Below are positions 49,267-57,164 of a stretch of DNA of 64,000 nt, in pieces. Source of the DNA: Anaerolineae bacterium (GTDB taxonomy: Bacteria > Chloroflexota > Anaerolineae > 4572-78 > J111); contig JAHDWA010000029.1 in NCBI GenBank assembly GCA_023382535.1, forward strand, positions 51,959 through 115,958, given 5' to 3'. The position numbers and the translations under genes are program-made. Each line of letters opens with the position of its first letter. Positions within the stretch are counted from its first letter, which is position 1. The notes beneath the pieces are model-generated. The model was not told where the DNA came from. It ran no database searches and saw only the letters and a program-made list of their open reading frames with translations.

Positions 49267-49578
49267 TGGGTTTCCTTTCTTGATAAACGCTTCGTACCTC
49301 CTTGGGAGGGAAATAAAAAAAGCGGCTCAGACGAGCCGCTCAAGGTTTCATTCCCCAATTGGGGAAAAATTTACGTATTCGGGTCTGGTCGCGGGGCTAA
49401 CGCCCTTGAAATAGGCCGTTAAGGCCACCGCGACCGCCCAATGATGCTCCCACAAAACCCACGCTTATCGTAACCTGAAAAGTTTTGAAAAACTATTGTT
49501 GGGGCTATGGGTTTTGAAAAATTCTCTTGATATGATGGAGGGGACTTATCAATTCATTCCCCCACAGGAGGTTTTACT
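49267..49578. promoter_or_regulatory. 312-bp divergent regulatory region
   Basis: Contains a leftward terminator-like hairpin GAGCGGCTC/GAGCCGCT with T7 (49314-49341), palindrome site 4 (49351-49366) and a large imperfect hairpin GGTCGCGG...CCGCGACC with inner TAACG/CGTTA (about 49387-49434). A rightward leader ends in AGGAGG before 49579. TATGAT near 49535 is a possible -10, with no clear -35. No gene seen. Confidence 0.5.
49351..49366. promoter_or_regulatory. Palindrome TTCCCCAATTGGGGAA, site 4
   Basis: In the divergent region between the methylase-helicase gene and the rightward virion-type operon. Confidence 0.65.
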
Positions 49579-50217
49579 ATGGCATCTATGGATCGCCGCA
49601 AACTACAATCCAAATTTTATCTGATGGTGGATCATATCAGCTTCGCGTCCACCGAAATCGGGGCCTTGACCAACGGCCGGACCGCTGCCACCGCCTGGGC
49701 CAAAGACACGAATGTGGTCTTTATGGGCGAACTGCGGCACATCCTGATCTTCGCCTTGATGGCTTTCGACGTGGCTGCCGTGGCCGTGTTGGAGCAGTTC
49801 CGCCTGGTCAGCGAGCGCAAGTTTCAAAATTTACTGGCTACCAACGACCTGAAAATCATTGACCTGGACCCGACTGCTGGTGAGGGCATCGTCGAGGATG
49901 AAGATGTGCTGTTTCTCGAAAACCTGACCAACCACTACCGCCGTGAATGGGACACGATCAGCGGCCTGATCGTCGAGGACGACGCGCTGGGGACCAAAGA
50001 GTTCTTCAGCGGTTCCACCCTGGCCGCGCTGGCTTATGGCCTTCAGTTCAAAACCGCCGGGACCGCACCGCTGTACGCCGCGACCAATTTCGGTTTCTTC
50101 GACATTTCGGGTGCCGGCAACGGCCTGAGCGTCGTGGACCTGCTTGGACCCAGCGGCCCGGTTGAACTCGACAAAGCGCACGTGACCTTGGGCAACCTGG
50201 TCCTGAGCGCCTCGTAA
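49579..50217 (+). CDS. Probable virion or structural protein
   Basis: This 212-aa protein has a strong AGGAGG site and a leader typical of high expression. It reads MASMDRRKLQSKFYLMVDHIS... with an aromatic/β-rich pattern and ends in DKAHVTLGNLVLSAS. No family recognised; expression signals and the rightward operon suggest a structural role. It is followed 14 nt later by a membrane/coiled-coil gene. Confidence 0.45.
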   Translation: MASMDRRKLQSKFYLMVDHISFASTEIGALTNGRTAATAWAKDTNVVFMGELRHILIFALMAFDVAAVAVLEQFRLVSERKFQNLLATNDLKIIDLDPTAGEGIVEDEDVLFLENLTNHYRREWDTISGLIVEDDALGTKEFFSGSTLAALAYGLQFKTAGTAPLYAATNFGFFDISGAGNGLSVVDLLGPSGPVELDKAHVTLGNLVLSAS

Positions 50218-50231
50218 GCAGGAGTAGGATC

Positions 50232-50537
50232 ATGCCCGTCACCGATATGTCCCTATTCCTGGTATTCGGCTTTCTTCTTCTCGCGGCCTATGTCGGTGGC
50301 GGCATCGTGGCCTGGGTTCTGTCCTGGGAGGCCCGGCGCGACCGGGCCGAACTTCGCACCGAACGGCACACCCTGATCGAGGAAAACCGAAGGTTGAGCG
50401 AGGAAATCCTCAAGCTCAAAGAAGAAATCATAGACCTGCGCGGCCAGCTCGCTGCGGCCATTCAGGAAATCAACAAATTTACAGCGGTACTCGATACCAC
50501 AGGGGTACAATGTGGCCGCGAAAATATTAATCGTTGA
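50232..50537 (+). CDS. Single-pass membrane protein with coiled coil
   Basis: This 101-aa protein has an N-terminal transmembrane helix (LFLVFGFLLLAAYVGGGIVAW) then a coiled coil (LIEENRRLSEEILKLKEEI). The form is like a phage i-spanin or a small scaffold. No outer-membrane spanin partner is obvious. Overlaps the response-regulator gene by 26 nt. Confidence 0.5.
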   Translation: MPVTDMSLFLVFGFLLLAAYVGGGIVAWVLSWEARRDRAELRTERHTLIEENRRLSEEILKLKEEIIDLRGQLAAAIQEINKFTAVLDTTGVQCGRENINR

Positions 50538-51075
50538 AGATCAAAACGCCTTTATGCTTCGTGAACTACTGGAGTTGTACGGGCAATTTGAGTTTGAAAT
50601 CGCCGGCGATGGCTTGGCCGCGCTTGAGGTGCTGGCCGGGCCATTGCCCGATCTGGTTTTGCTAGACCTGCGCCTGCCTGGTATCGGCGGGCTGGCGGTC
50701 CTGGACGCGATCCGCAAAACCGCTTCTTGCCTCCCGGTGATCGTAGTCTCCGCGTATGGCGACAAACGCACCCGGCAGGAAGCGGCCCAGCGGGGTGCGG
50801 ATGGCTTCTTTCAGAAGCCGGTCAATACAGCCAAGCTCTACCGACAGATGCGCCTCTTGCTGGCGATGCAGATGCCGCACCAGCTCGAAGCTGAACTAAC
50901 CCTCCAAACCGAGGGCCGTCAGGCCCAGTTCATCGCCCAGACACGCCGGCTAAACAAACTCAAAGAACGCCAGGCGCTGCTGGGGATGGATGCGCCGCCG
51001 GCGCTGCTTATTGAAATTGAGGACCTGGAGGGGGAAATAAAAAACGCGGAGAGTCTTTTCGGGTCTCCGCGTTAA
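50512..51075 (+). CDS. Response-regulator receiver protein with helical C-terminal module
   Basis: In this 187-aa protein residues 1-120 form a CheY-like receiver: VEDQNAF acidic pocket, phosphoacceptor D52 in LLDLRLPG, S/T in VVSAYGD, and K in FFQKP. The C-terminus is a helical hairpin TRRLNKLKERQALLGMDAPP ... LLIEIEDLEGEI, nearly the same module as at the start of the cassette protein 37286. GTG start overlapping the previous gene. It may sense a host histidine kinase and pass the signal by module-module contact. A terminator-like hairpin (AACGCGGAGA/TCTCCGCGTT, 51043-51073) overlaps its stop. Confidence 0.75.
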   Translation: MAAKILIVEDQNAFMLRELLELYGQFEFEIAGDGLAALEVLAGPLPDLVLLDLRLPGIGGLAVLDAIRKTASCLPVIVVSAYGDKRTRQEAAQRGADGFFQKPVNTAKLYRQMRLLLAMQMPHQLEAELTLQTEGRQAQFIAQTRRLNKLKERQALLGMDAPPALLIEIEDLEGEIKNAESLFGSPR

Positions 51076-51108
51076 GAATTTAGCCAGTTATAGGTAATTT
51101 GCTTGGTA

Positions 51109-51166
51109 AGCTAACGCTGCAAATTACCGCACGCCGAAGGCGTCCTGCGCATTTGTCTTGTTAGCC
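51109..51166. repeat. attC-like site F (58 bp)
   Basis: A compact, canonical-size site: cores AGCTAAC (51109-51115) and GTTAGCC (51160-51166), with inner stems GCAAAT/ATTTGT and ACGCC/GGCGT. On the minus strand the R'' core GGCTAAC contains the stop codon of the kinase-like gene, as in many classical cassettes. Confidence 0.85.
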
Positions 51167-51706
51167 AGCCGTACGCTCCATGATTAGTGTCAGCCACTTT
51201 TCGTCTGGGTATCGCGAGCCATCCTCGTGGAATGCTTCCACTCTAAAGGCGTCGTATTCTGGACGACCGTAAGCCCGAAAGGTAGGCCCGTTCAGTCGCT
51301 CATAGCGGGGCAAGTTGAATTTTCCACCTTTTTTCTCTATGCGCTTTTCAGCAGCCCGTATGCAATGCTCTTGCTTGCCCCACAGCACCACCGGGGTTAC
51401 TCTAAGCTGCGCTGCCTCAACGAGCTTCTCAGGTGTGAACACGTGGACGGTCGGAAACGATACGACAACCCCTGCATGCTCATTGTCAAGACGATCTCGG
51501 AGCTCACTCACAAAGTGAGCAAGGTTTACTTTGTAGAAGTCGTCGTCCCATTCTGAAGGGAAGCCATTCGCTGCGAAGGTTCTTTTTATGCTATCCGTAT
51601 CAATGTGTACGTACAGGAACTTATTTTTCGCAAGCATCTTAGACAGATGCGACTTCCCAATCCCAGATGGACCGAGCAAGAAGATGATTGGTTTCACGTG
51701 CTCCAC
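51161..51706 (-). CDS. Cassette gene: P-loop kinase-like protein
   Basis: This 181-aa protein opens MEHVKPIIFLLGPSGIGKSHLSKML, a Walker A of the AAA_33/zeta-toxin/shikimate-kinase type, and the YVHIDTDSIKRTF segment resembles the substrate/Asp site of such kinases. It may phosphorylate a small molecule or act like a zeta toxin; no antitoxin is seen. Its stop lies inside the attC core. One-domain length fits the family. Confidence 0.65.
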   Translation of the reverse strand: MEHVKPIIFLLGPSGIGKSHLSKMLAKNKFLYVHIDTDSIKRTFAANGFPSEWDDDFYKVNLAHFVSELRDRLDNEHAGVVVSFPTVHVFTPEKLVEAAQLRVTPVVLWGKQEHCIRAAEKRIEKKGGKFNLPRYERLNGPTFRAYGRPEYDAFRVEAFHEDGSRYPDEKWLTLIMERTAG

Positions 51707-51717
51707 GCCTCCTGCCT

Positions 51718-51836
51718 GGCTAACGCCCGCAAATTAGCCGCGCCCACGATGCCTTAACTAAAAAACGGCCTCAAAGTGCCAAAATCAACCTCAAAAAATG
51801 CAGAGTCCGTGGCGTCGGCTACATTTGCTTGGTGGG
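51718..51836. repeat. attC-like site G (119 bp)
   Basis: Cores GGCTAAC (51718-51724) and GGTGGGC (51830-51836; one base off GTTGGGC). Long complementary arms: CGCCCGCAAATTAGCCGCGCCCACG against CGTGGCGTCGGCTACATTTGC. Confidence 0.75.
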
Positions 51837-51867
51837 CGGCTTGCCACAGAATTTGGAGGAGTGACAG

Positions 51868-52578
51868 TCATTGACGAACCTGCCAATTAAAAGCATAGAA
51901 TGGAGTTCCTGCACTTGTACCTGATTTTCCGAAGAAACGCCACATCTTTGATATAGGATCACTTCTGAGTGGAACGACATTGGCACATGCAAGTTTTTCA
52001 CAATAATCATTGGAATTTAGCAGTTGATCCCAATATCTCTCCATTGCGTTGCCAATTAACCAAGGAAAACCTACAAGTAATTCGATATCTAGCGCAATCG
52101 CTTTGCCTTTCTGTCTAGTAGCCTGTCCGTGAAGAGTGAAGTGACGTAAGGTTATCAGTTGGTCCACATCATACTGATTGTAACTTGTTATAGCAATTGC
52201 GTTTGGTGAAATGCCATTTTTGGGCGACGAAGATTTGAGCCATTCAAAACCCTCCCTCAAATCTTTGGTATTATCACCAGTGCCTTGATTACCTCTTAGG
52301 CAACGACCAAGCAACTCCATACTAGCAGCACACAATCCAAAAGCAGAGGGATACGTAACTGGCCAAGATTGAGGGTGTCTTAACAACCAGCCTGCGCTTT
52401 CACATATATCATGAATGACTCCAAATACATAAGATGCTTTGATAGTTAATGGGAAGAAACCCGGATGCCCGTTCACTTCTGTATTTAGGTCTATCCATCT
52501 CTTGGCTTCCTGCGCCCACTCTTGCTGATTAACAGTTGTAGGATTTTGGAGTTTGACATTGACTGGAGGAGGATTCAT
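51868..52578 (-). CDS. Cassette gene: hypothetical protein
   Basis: This 236-aa globular protein (EWAQEAKRWIDLNTEVNG..., YNQYDVDQLITLRHFTLHGQA, IELLVGFPWLIGNAMERYW) has a mix of helices, no membrane segment and no recognised motif. The RHFTLHGQAT segment recalls HEPN-like RxxxxH patterns but the fit is loose. A/T-rich relative to the backbone. Confidence 0.5.
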   Translation of the reverse strand: MNPPPVNVKLQNPTTVNQQEWAQEAKRWIDLNTEVNGHPGFFPLTIKASYVFGVIHDICESAGWLLRHPQSWPVTYPSAFGLCAASMELLGRCLRGNQGTGDNTKDLREGFEWLKSSSPKNGISPNAIAITSYNQYDVDQLITLRHFTLHGQATRQKGKAIALDIELLVGFPWLIGNAMERYWDQLLNSNDYCEKLACANVVPLRSDPISKMWRFFGKSGTSAGTPFYAFNWQVRQ

Positions 52579-52621
52579 ATTCTTTTTCCTCGTCTAAGTT
52601 ATTTTGCTTCGCTATCTCGCC

Positions 52622-52642
52622 GCCCAACGGTTGTTGTTAGGC
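52622..52642. repeat. Truncated attC remnant (site H)
   Basis: GCCCAAC (52622-52628) and GTTAGGC (52636-52642) are only 7 nt apart, too close for a functional site. The hairpin body appears deleted, leaving only the cores. Confidence 0.55.
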
Positions 52643-52676
52643 GAGCTTTACGCGCTTGGACGATAGCTCTTTTTAA

Positions 52677-53264
52677 TTATAGCTCCTCAAATGACTTCCA
52701 CTTGAGTTCATTAAGCACATTTATTATTTGTTGTTTCCTTTCCGCATCGGCATCACGATATGCCTCCCAAATCTTTACTCCTGCGCCCACAATCGCTTCA
52801 ACAATAGTATCTATGCCAATCCCTATCCTGATTTGCGGCATAGGTTTTTCAGATGAATATTTCAAAGTTTGCACATACTGGGTAAACGTTTGACTTTTTT
52901 CCACAGCTTTTTTAAGAGAAGCCTCATACTGACCTGCTTCTGGCGTTCTATCCGCTACTATATCCAATTTTAGCTGGTCTAACCAACCATCAAATGATGC
53001 TTTCGCGTCAATATAAAGAGTTTCTCCCTTTTCATATTCTACTGTATTCTTTTCCCAGTCAGATTTTAAGACTTTAGCCCATTCTTCCGCCTTTGACCGT
53101 TCCTCAGCTATAAGCCTAACTGCATCTAGTGGGTCAGGGGTAGGGGTGGGATAAGGCTCGGCTGGTCTGGAAATCCCGCCACAGCCAATAACTAATATCA
53201 TAAGAACACTTAAAATTACATAGACTGAGCAAATTATTCGTTTTGGTCCTGTAAAAAATTTCAT
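52677..53264 (-). CDS. Cassette gene: lipoprotein
   Basis: This 195-aa protein has a signal sequence with lipobox LMILVIGC (cysteine near residue 28), then a PTPTPDP spacer and a long helical domain (EERSKAEEWAKVLKSDWEKN) ending in a Gly/Ile-rich segment (QIRIGIGIDTIVEAIVGAG). It would be anchored to the outer face of the membrane. Not recognised further. Confidence 0.65.
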   Translation of the reverse strand: MKFFTGPKRIICSVYVILSVLMILVIGCGGISRPAEPYPTPTPDPLDAVRLIAEERSKAEEWAKVLKSDWEKNTVEYEKGETLYIDAKASFDGWLDQLKLDIVADRTPEAGQYEASLKKAVEKSQTFTQYVQTLKYSSEKPMPQIRIGIGIDTIVEAIVGAGVKIWEAYRDADAERKQQIINVLNELKWKSFEEL

Positions 53265-53569
53265 CGAATATCACCATGCAGGGTAGACAATCTCGCTTCA
53301 GCCCGCTTAACTTGTTTTTATTACGGAGGAGGTGGGTTATAAATTTAGTAACGACTCTAGTCGCCTTTACCATCTCACACACACTCCTCTACTCCCGATT
53401 ATACCCCATTTAACTCTCTTTTGCATCTGACCAAATCTAAATCCTAACCCCTGAGCCATAAAAAGGGGCGTTAGCCCCTGATCTATCCCCCCAAGGGGGA
53501 TACGGAAGCCTATAAGCGGCGAAAAAAAAGCGGCCTTCCACGTGGAAGGCCGCTTTGTGGCTAAATAGA
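53265..53569. promoter_or_regulatory. Non-coding region at the head of cassette array 2
   Basis: Leftward TATAAT (53403-53398) with a weak -35 (TGCAAA) points to the cassettes. Further right are a GGGGC-TAAC-GCCCC hairpin with T5 (about 53481-53463), core-like TCCTAAC (53442) and GTTAGCC (53470), a TATCCCCCC/GGGGGATA hairpin (53488-53506) and the terminator of the next gene. A frame from 53382 leftwards overlaps the lipoprotein start and is probably not a gene. Confidence 0.5.
53527..53556 (-). terminator. Intrinsic terminator of gene 53570-54037
   Basis: AAGCGGCCTTCC/GGAAGGCCGCTT around ACGT, with eight T in the leftward direction. Confidence 0.75.
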
Positions 53570-54037
53570 TTAGAACCCCAAGCGAGCGAAGGCAGCGGTG
53601 CGCTTGTTCTCAGCTTTGACCGCAGCTTTGCGCTTGTCGTTGGCTTTCTCAGCCGCAACAACTTCGTGCAGCTTCACGCCTTCGAGGCTATGGCCAGCGG
53701 GCAGGGCGGAGCCGGTAATCGTGAGGACGATATCCTCGACCTGGGCGCTGTAGCCGTAGCGGATAATGGTCGGCTGCTCGCCAACGGTCAGATTGCGTTT
53801 CCGGAACACGAACACGGTGTTGCCGGAGGCTTCTTCCTGGGCGATCTCGTTGTTCCAGTCAGCGTCGGCGACCATGGCCACCAGCATATCCTCAACCTGC
53901 GCTTTGGTCGGCGCGTAGTAGGTGGTCGGCAGGACATTGGCGGTTCCGCGGCCCTTGAGTGCTTCGCGGCGGGCATTGGCGGCGGCTACTTTGGCAGAGA
54001 GTAGGGATTGGGTTGTGGCTTCTTCGGTGCGTTTCAT
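53570..54037 (-). CDS. Hypothetical phage protein
   Basis: The 155-aa product has a basic N-terminal helix (SLLSAKVAAANARREALKG), a central αβ region (PTKAQVEDMLVAMVADADW) and a lysine/alanine-rich end. AAGGAG start. Not recognised; expression signals (leader motif, hairpins at 54055-54250) resemble those of SSB and other DNA-metabolism genes of this element. Confidence 0.5.
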   Translation of the reverse strand: MKRTEEATTQSLLSAKVAAANARREALKGRGTANVLPTTYYAPTKAQVEDMLVAMVADADWNNEIAQEEASGNTVFVFRKRNLTVGEQPTIIRYGYSAQVEDIVLTITGSALPAGHSLEGVKLHEVVAAEKANDKRKAAVKAENKRTAAFARLGF

Positions 54038-54054
54038 AGTACAGATCTCCTTTG

Positions 54055-54254
54055 GGTGAAAGTAATTGATTTGACGCTCTCAGGCACCTGGGGCCGCCTC
54101 TGTGGAAGCCCTACCCGGCCTGAGAACATAAGAAAAAACCTACAGTAACCCTTACGCCGGGGGCCGAAAGTGACCCCAACTAAAAGCATAAGAGAAACCT
54201 CACCATAACCCACACGGAGCGAGCATACTGCTCCTCGCTCCGTGTGAGCAGCCC
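54055..54254 (-). promoter_or_regulatory. Leader region with two copies of the hairpin + GTTTTTTCTTAT motif
   Basis: Leftwards: hairpin CACACGGAGCGAG/CTCGCTCCGTGTG then GGTTATGGTGAGGTTTCTCTTAT (complement of 54187-54211); a second hairpin GGGGTCACTTTCGGCCCC and GGGTTACTGTAGG plus TTTTTTCTTAT (complement of 54128-54151). The motif recurs upstream of five other leftward genes. Confidence 0.5.
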
Positions 54255-57164
54255 CTAGCGGCGCTCGAATTGGGTCTTGAGGGATTCCAGACGCGCGGCC
54301 AGGTTCAGGCCCTCGACTGGAATCGCCCGCACAAAATGGCCAATGTCGCGGGAGCCATCGCGCTCAACCATCAGGCTGAAGCGTGCGCCACCCAAGAGCG
54401 GGCCATCTTTCGGGAACATAATGAAGCGGCCGTCAGGGAACTCTATATAGTTCCGGCTGCGCTGGGCCAGCATCGTGATGTCCTTACCTTCCTCGTCCTT
54501 GCCGACGACGATCTCCTCGCTCACGTGCTCGATGTGGACATCCACCAGGTAGGCTTTATTGCGCTCGATGCCGGCTTTATCTACCCCAACCACCACCTGG
54601 CGAAAGTCGTCTTTCAGATCGAGCCGGCCCGGCTGGAACTTCAGCAGGTCGAACAGATGCTCACGGAGCGGTTCAACCCAGAACAAAGGTATAGCCGAAC
54701 CAACGGATTTGCCGCCGGTATCGTGAAAGGCGAACCATAACAGGTGGGCGATTCGTTCCCAGCTAATGCCAGCGAGCGTGGGGAACTTGCGTTCCTTGGC
54801 CACTGAGTAGATGATTTTGCCCTCGCTGATCGTCCGGTTGTAGCGCAGGACGATCCGGGCGTTGTCGTGGAAGTCTACCAGCAGGGGTGTCCAGACCTTC
54901 GCCGCGAAGATGGCCCAATCGCTGGGAGTCATCATCGAGCGCCGGGCCAGCTCGTCGCGGCAGATCCTCCTGAGCAAGCGGCAGGCTTCCAGTTCTTCGC
55001 CGGTGCGGGGACCGATGGCGAAGTATTTGAAGCTGTCGGGCAGCGCGCCCAGGTACAGGTATTCGGGCAGTTCCAGCTTGCACAGCAGGCCATCCCAGGC
55101 AAAGCCGTTGATCGCCATCTTCATCAGGGTTTCGGAGACTCCAAAGGTTTCTTCATCCTCGTCGAAGGCCGGTAGATTCTGTCGGTCGCGCAGGGCGGTC
55201 GGGGACTTCTTTGGGTTGAAGGCGATCAAGCGAGCGGAGAGGGCCAGCTCCTCGGTTAGCAGCTTCCAGACCCGGCCAATTTCTTTAGTCAAGGCTTTCA
55301 TCCCGCCGATGTTATCCAAGTTGGTCTTAAAGCCATCCACGCCACACTGAATAAAGAAGCTCAGGACGTAGAACATTCTAATAACCTGCTGGGCCTGATC
55401 TTCGTCACACTCGCAAATCTCCCGTATCCACTCGACCATTTCAACCGGGTAGTCCTCGACAATGTAACCCTTGCCAACCATCTGGCTGTAGAAGTAATCG
55501 TCACTCCCGATTCGGATAGCCACATCACTCCACGTTCGGAGGTCGGTATTGAGGATTAAGAGGTTATCGTTGGCAGCCATCCCCACGGCCACCGCGCCCG
55601 ACACGGTATCTACCAGGACTTTGGAGCGGGGTGCGGTTGGCTCGTCGAAAGTATAGATTTTGGGCAGCTTCGACACGGCCAGGCCGGCGGTGCAGAGCCA
55701 TTCCTTGCGGAAAGCATCGAAGGTCAACGGGAACTCAGTTTCAGGCACCGCTTCACCCTCATCGAAGTCAAAGTCACCGTTGGCTTCTTTCCAGACTTCA
55801 GGATCAACCATGACCGCATTGAGTAAGTGCGCCCACTGGCAGACGCTGATGTAGCCGGTGAGCTTCATCGTGTGGTCGCCATCCTGGGTAGCTTTGACAT
55901 CAGCCGCAGTCTTCCACGTGGAATAGGCTTTGATGTTCTTGGAGCAGGCCAGGATTTTGACATCTTCGTAGCCGGCAGGGAAGCACTCGTCAGACACTAC
56001 GATGAACTGCCCAGCGGCCATAAAGCGGCCAGTTCCATCGGTGCCAAACAGGGTGCCTTGAAACTGCTCGACCCGGTTCAGAAACTCGGAGATCGGGCCT
56101 TCCTGCACGGCCACGACCGGCATAATGCAGCGGCTGTTGTTGACCGGATAGCGAGCCAGGAGATAGAGTTCACTCTTGATAAAGCGAGTGGCCTGCGAAG
56201 GGAAGTAGGCCGATCCATCGGTTGGGCCAGCTATTGCTACAAAGCCCTGGATGCTCTTGGGCTTGCCGGTGGTGATGGTATCGAAGATGGCGCGGGCCTT
56301 GTCGGGTGAGAGCGAGAGATTGAGGTCAGGATGTTCATACAGGGTATCGGTCAGTTCCAGCAGCTTCTCGCGGGATTCTTCTTTCATTCCGAATTTGAAA
56401 GCGTGAGCCACAAATTCGGAGTGATCGTTGATCCGCTCGATGCCTTCGGCCACGTGGGGCAGCAGTTCCAAGATGACACCCTCTTTATCATAGGGATGCT
56501 TCACTTGGCTGGCGATCTGGGTGCTGAAGCGCCATTGTTGCAGCGAGAAAGGTTTGCAGACCAGCGCCCGGCGCAGGACCGCCGCATCACTGGCGCGAAT
56601 GATGAACTCGCCATCACCCATAGGTTTCTCGACATCTGGGGCCAGCTTGAGGGGGGTGTTCATCGGGATAAAGCGGACCGGGTACTCCTTGACCTTACCG
56701 TTGGAGAAGCCGCCGCGCGTTCCCCGGCCAGCCCTGACCCCGGCCTCGGCATAGTTATAGATTTTGCGCAAGGCCGAATTGATCTCTTTGCTGTAGCCGG
56801 TCAGGGTCTTATTCTTCGTCGCTGAGGACCAGAGCGAGTTGAGGATGAAGGATTCGAGTTCACCGTTGGGATAGGTGACGCAGATGGGCGCATCAATCAA
56901 CTCGGTTTTGCCGTCTTGCAGCTCCTGTTCCTCGGTTTCGCTGAGCTTGAGATAAACCACGCCGGTGAACACGCGCACATTGCGCAGTGTTTCTTCAGCG
57001 TCGGGCCGGGTCAGCGTGGTCCGGTTGAGCATCCACTTCACCCGCTGCGGATACAGATCGGCCAGGGTAAAGAAGGGCATAAACTGCCAGGATGTGATTT
57101 CACCTTGGCCGTTGATCACGGCGATGTGAACGTGAGTTTCAGGGGGCAGAATTTGGATTGTCAT
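54255..57164 (-). CDS. Large phage protein of unknown function
   Basis: This 969-aa protein is not recognised. It has no clear P-loop, membrane segment or nuclease motif. Two acidic stretches stand out: KATQDGDHTMKL around residue 440 and NGDFDFDEGE around 478. The first, preceded by FIVVSDECFPAGYEDVKIL, faintly recalls the metal-binding DxDGD region of two-barrel RNA polymerases, but the first Asp is missing. It is co-transcribed with RNase H (overlap 4 nt) and ends before a hairpin, so a nucleic-acid enzyme is plausible. It could also be structural. Confidence 0.5.
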   Translation of the reverse strand: MTIQILPPETHVHIAVINGQGEITSWQFMPFFTLADLYPQRVKWMLNRTTLTRPDAEETLRNVRVFTGVVYLKLSETEEQELQDGKTELIDAPICVTYPNGELESFILNSLWSSATKNKTLTGYSKEINSALRKIYNYAEAGVRAGRGTRGGFSNGKVKEYPVRFIPMNTPLKLAPDVEKPMGDGEFIIRASDAAVLRRALVCKPFSLQQWRFSTQIASQVKHPYDKEGVILELLPHVAEGIERINDHSEFVAHAFKFGMKEESREKLLELTDTLYEHPDLNLSLSPDKARAIFDTITTGKPKSIQGFVAIAGPTDGSAYFPSQATRFIKSELYLLARYPVNNSRCIMPVVAVQEGPISEFLNRVEQFQGTLFGTDGTGRFMAAGQFIVVSDECFPAGYEDVKILACSKNIKAYSTWKTAADVKATQDGDHTMKLTGYISVCQWAHLLNAVMVDPEVWKEANGDFDFDEGEAVPETEFPLTFDAFRKEWLCTAGLAVSKLPKIYTFDEPTAPRSKVLVDTVSGAVAVGMAANDNLLILNTDLRTWSDVAIRIGSDDYFYSQMVGKGYIVEDYPVEMVEWIREICECDEDQAQQVIRMFYVLSFFIQCGVDGFKTNLDNIGGMKALTKEIGRVWKLLTEELALSARLIAFNPKKSPTALRDRQNLPAFDEDEETFGVSETLMKMAINGFAWDGLLCKLELPEYLYLGALPDSFKYFAIGPRTGEELEACRLLRRICRDELARRSMMTPSDWAIFAAKVWTPLLVDFHDNARIVLRYNRTISEGKIIYSVAKERKFPTLAGISWERIAHLLWFAFHDTGGKSVGSAIPLFWVEPLREHLFDLLKFQPGRLDLKDDFRQVVVGVDKAGIERNKAYLVDVHIEHVSEEIVVGKDEEGKDITMLAQRSRNYIEFPDGRFIMFPKDGPLLGGARFSLMVERDGSRDIGHFVRAIPVEGLNLAARLESLKTQFERR

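Larger units (their letters stand above)
51109..53476 (-). mobile_element. Integron-type cassette array 2 (three cassettes, partly decayed)
   Basis: Leftward genes 52677-53264, 51868-52578 and 51161-51706 are separated by sites H (remnant), G and F. The cassette with the kinase-like gene is bounded by GTTAGCC (51160) and GGCTAAC (51718), exact reverse complements. The next is bounded by GGTGGGC (51830) and GCCCAAC (52622), one mismatch. The third starts GTTAGGC (52636) and ends near TCCTAAC (53442), also imperfect. Confidence 0.7.

Noticed and set aside
49387..49434. GGCTAAC...GTTAAGG resembling an attC before the virion-type operon
   Set aside because: Second core does not fit GTTRRRY well, no matching partner core and no cassette gene; kept as a leader hairpin.
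53134..53382. 82-codon leftward frame overlapping the lipoprotein start
   Set aside because: It covers the signal-peptide region in another frame; the lipoprotein with a lipobox is far more convincing.
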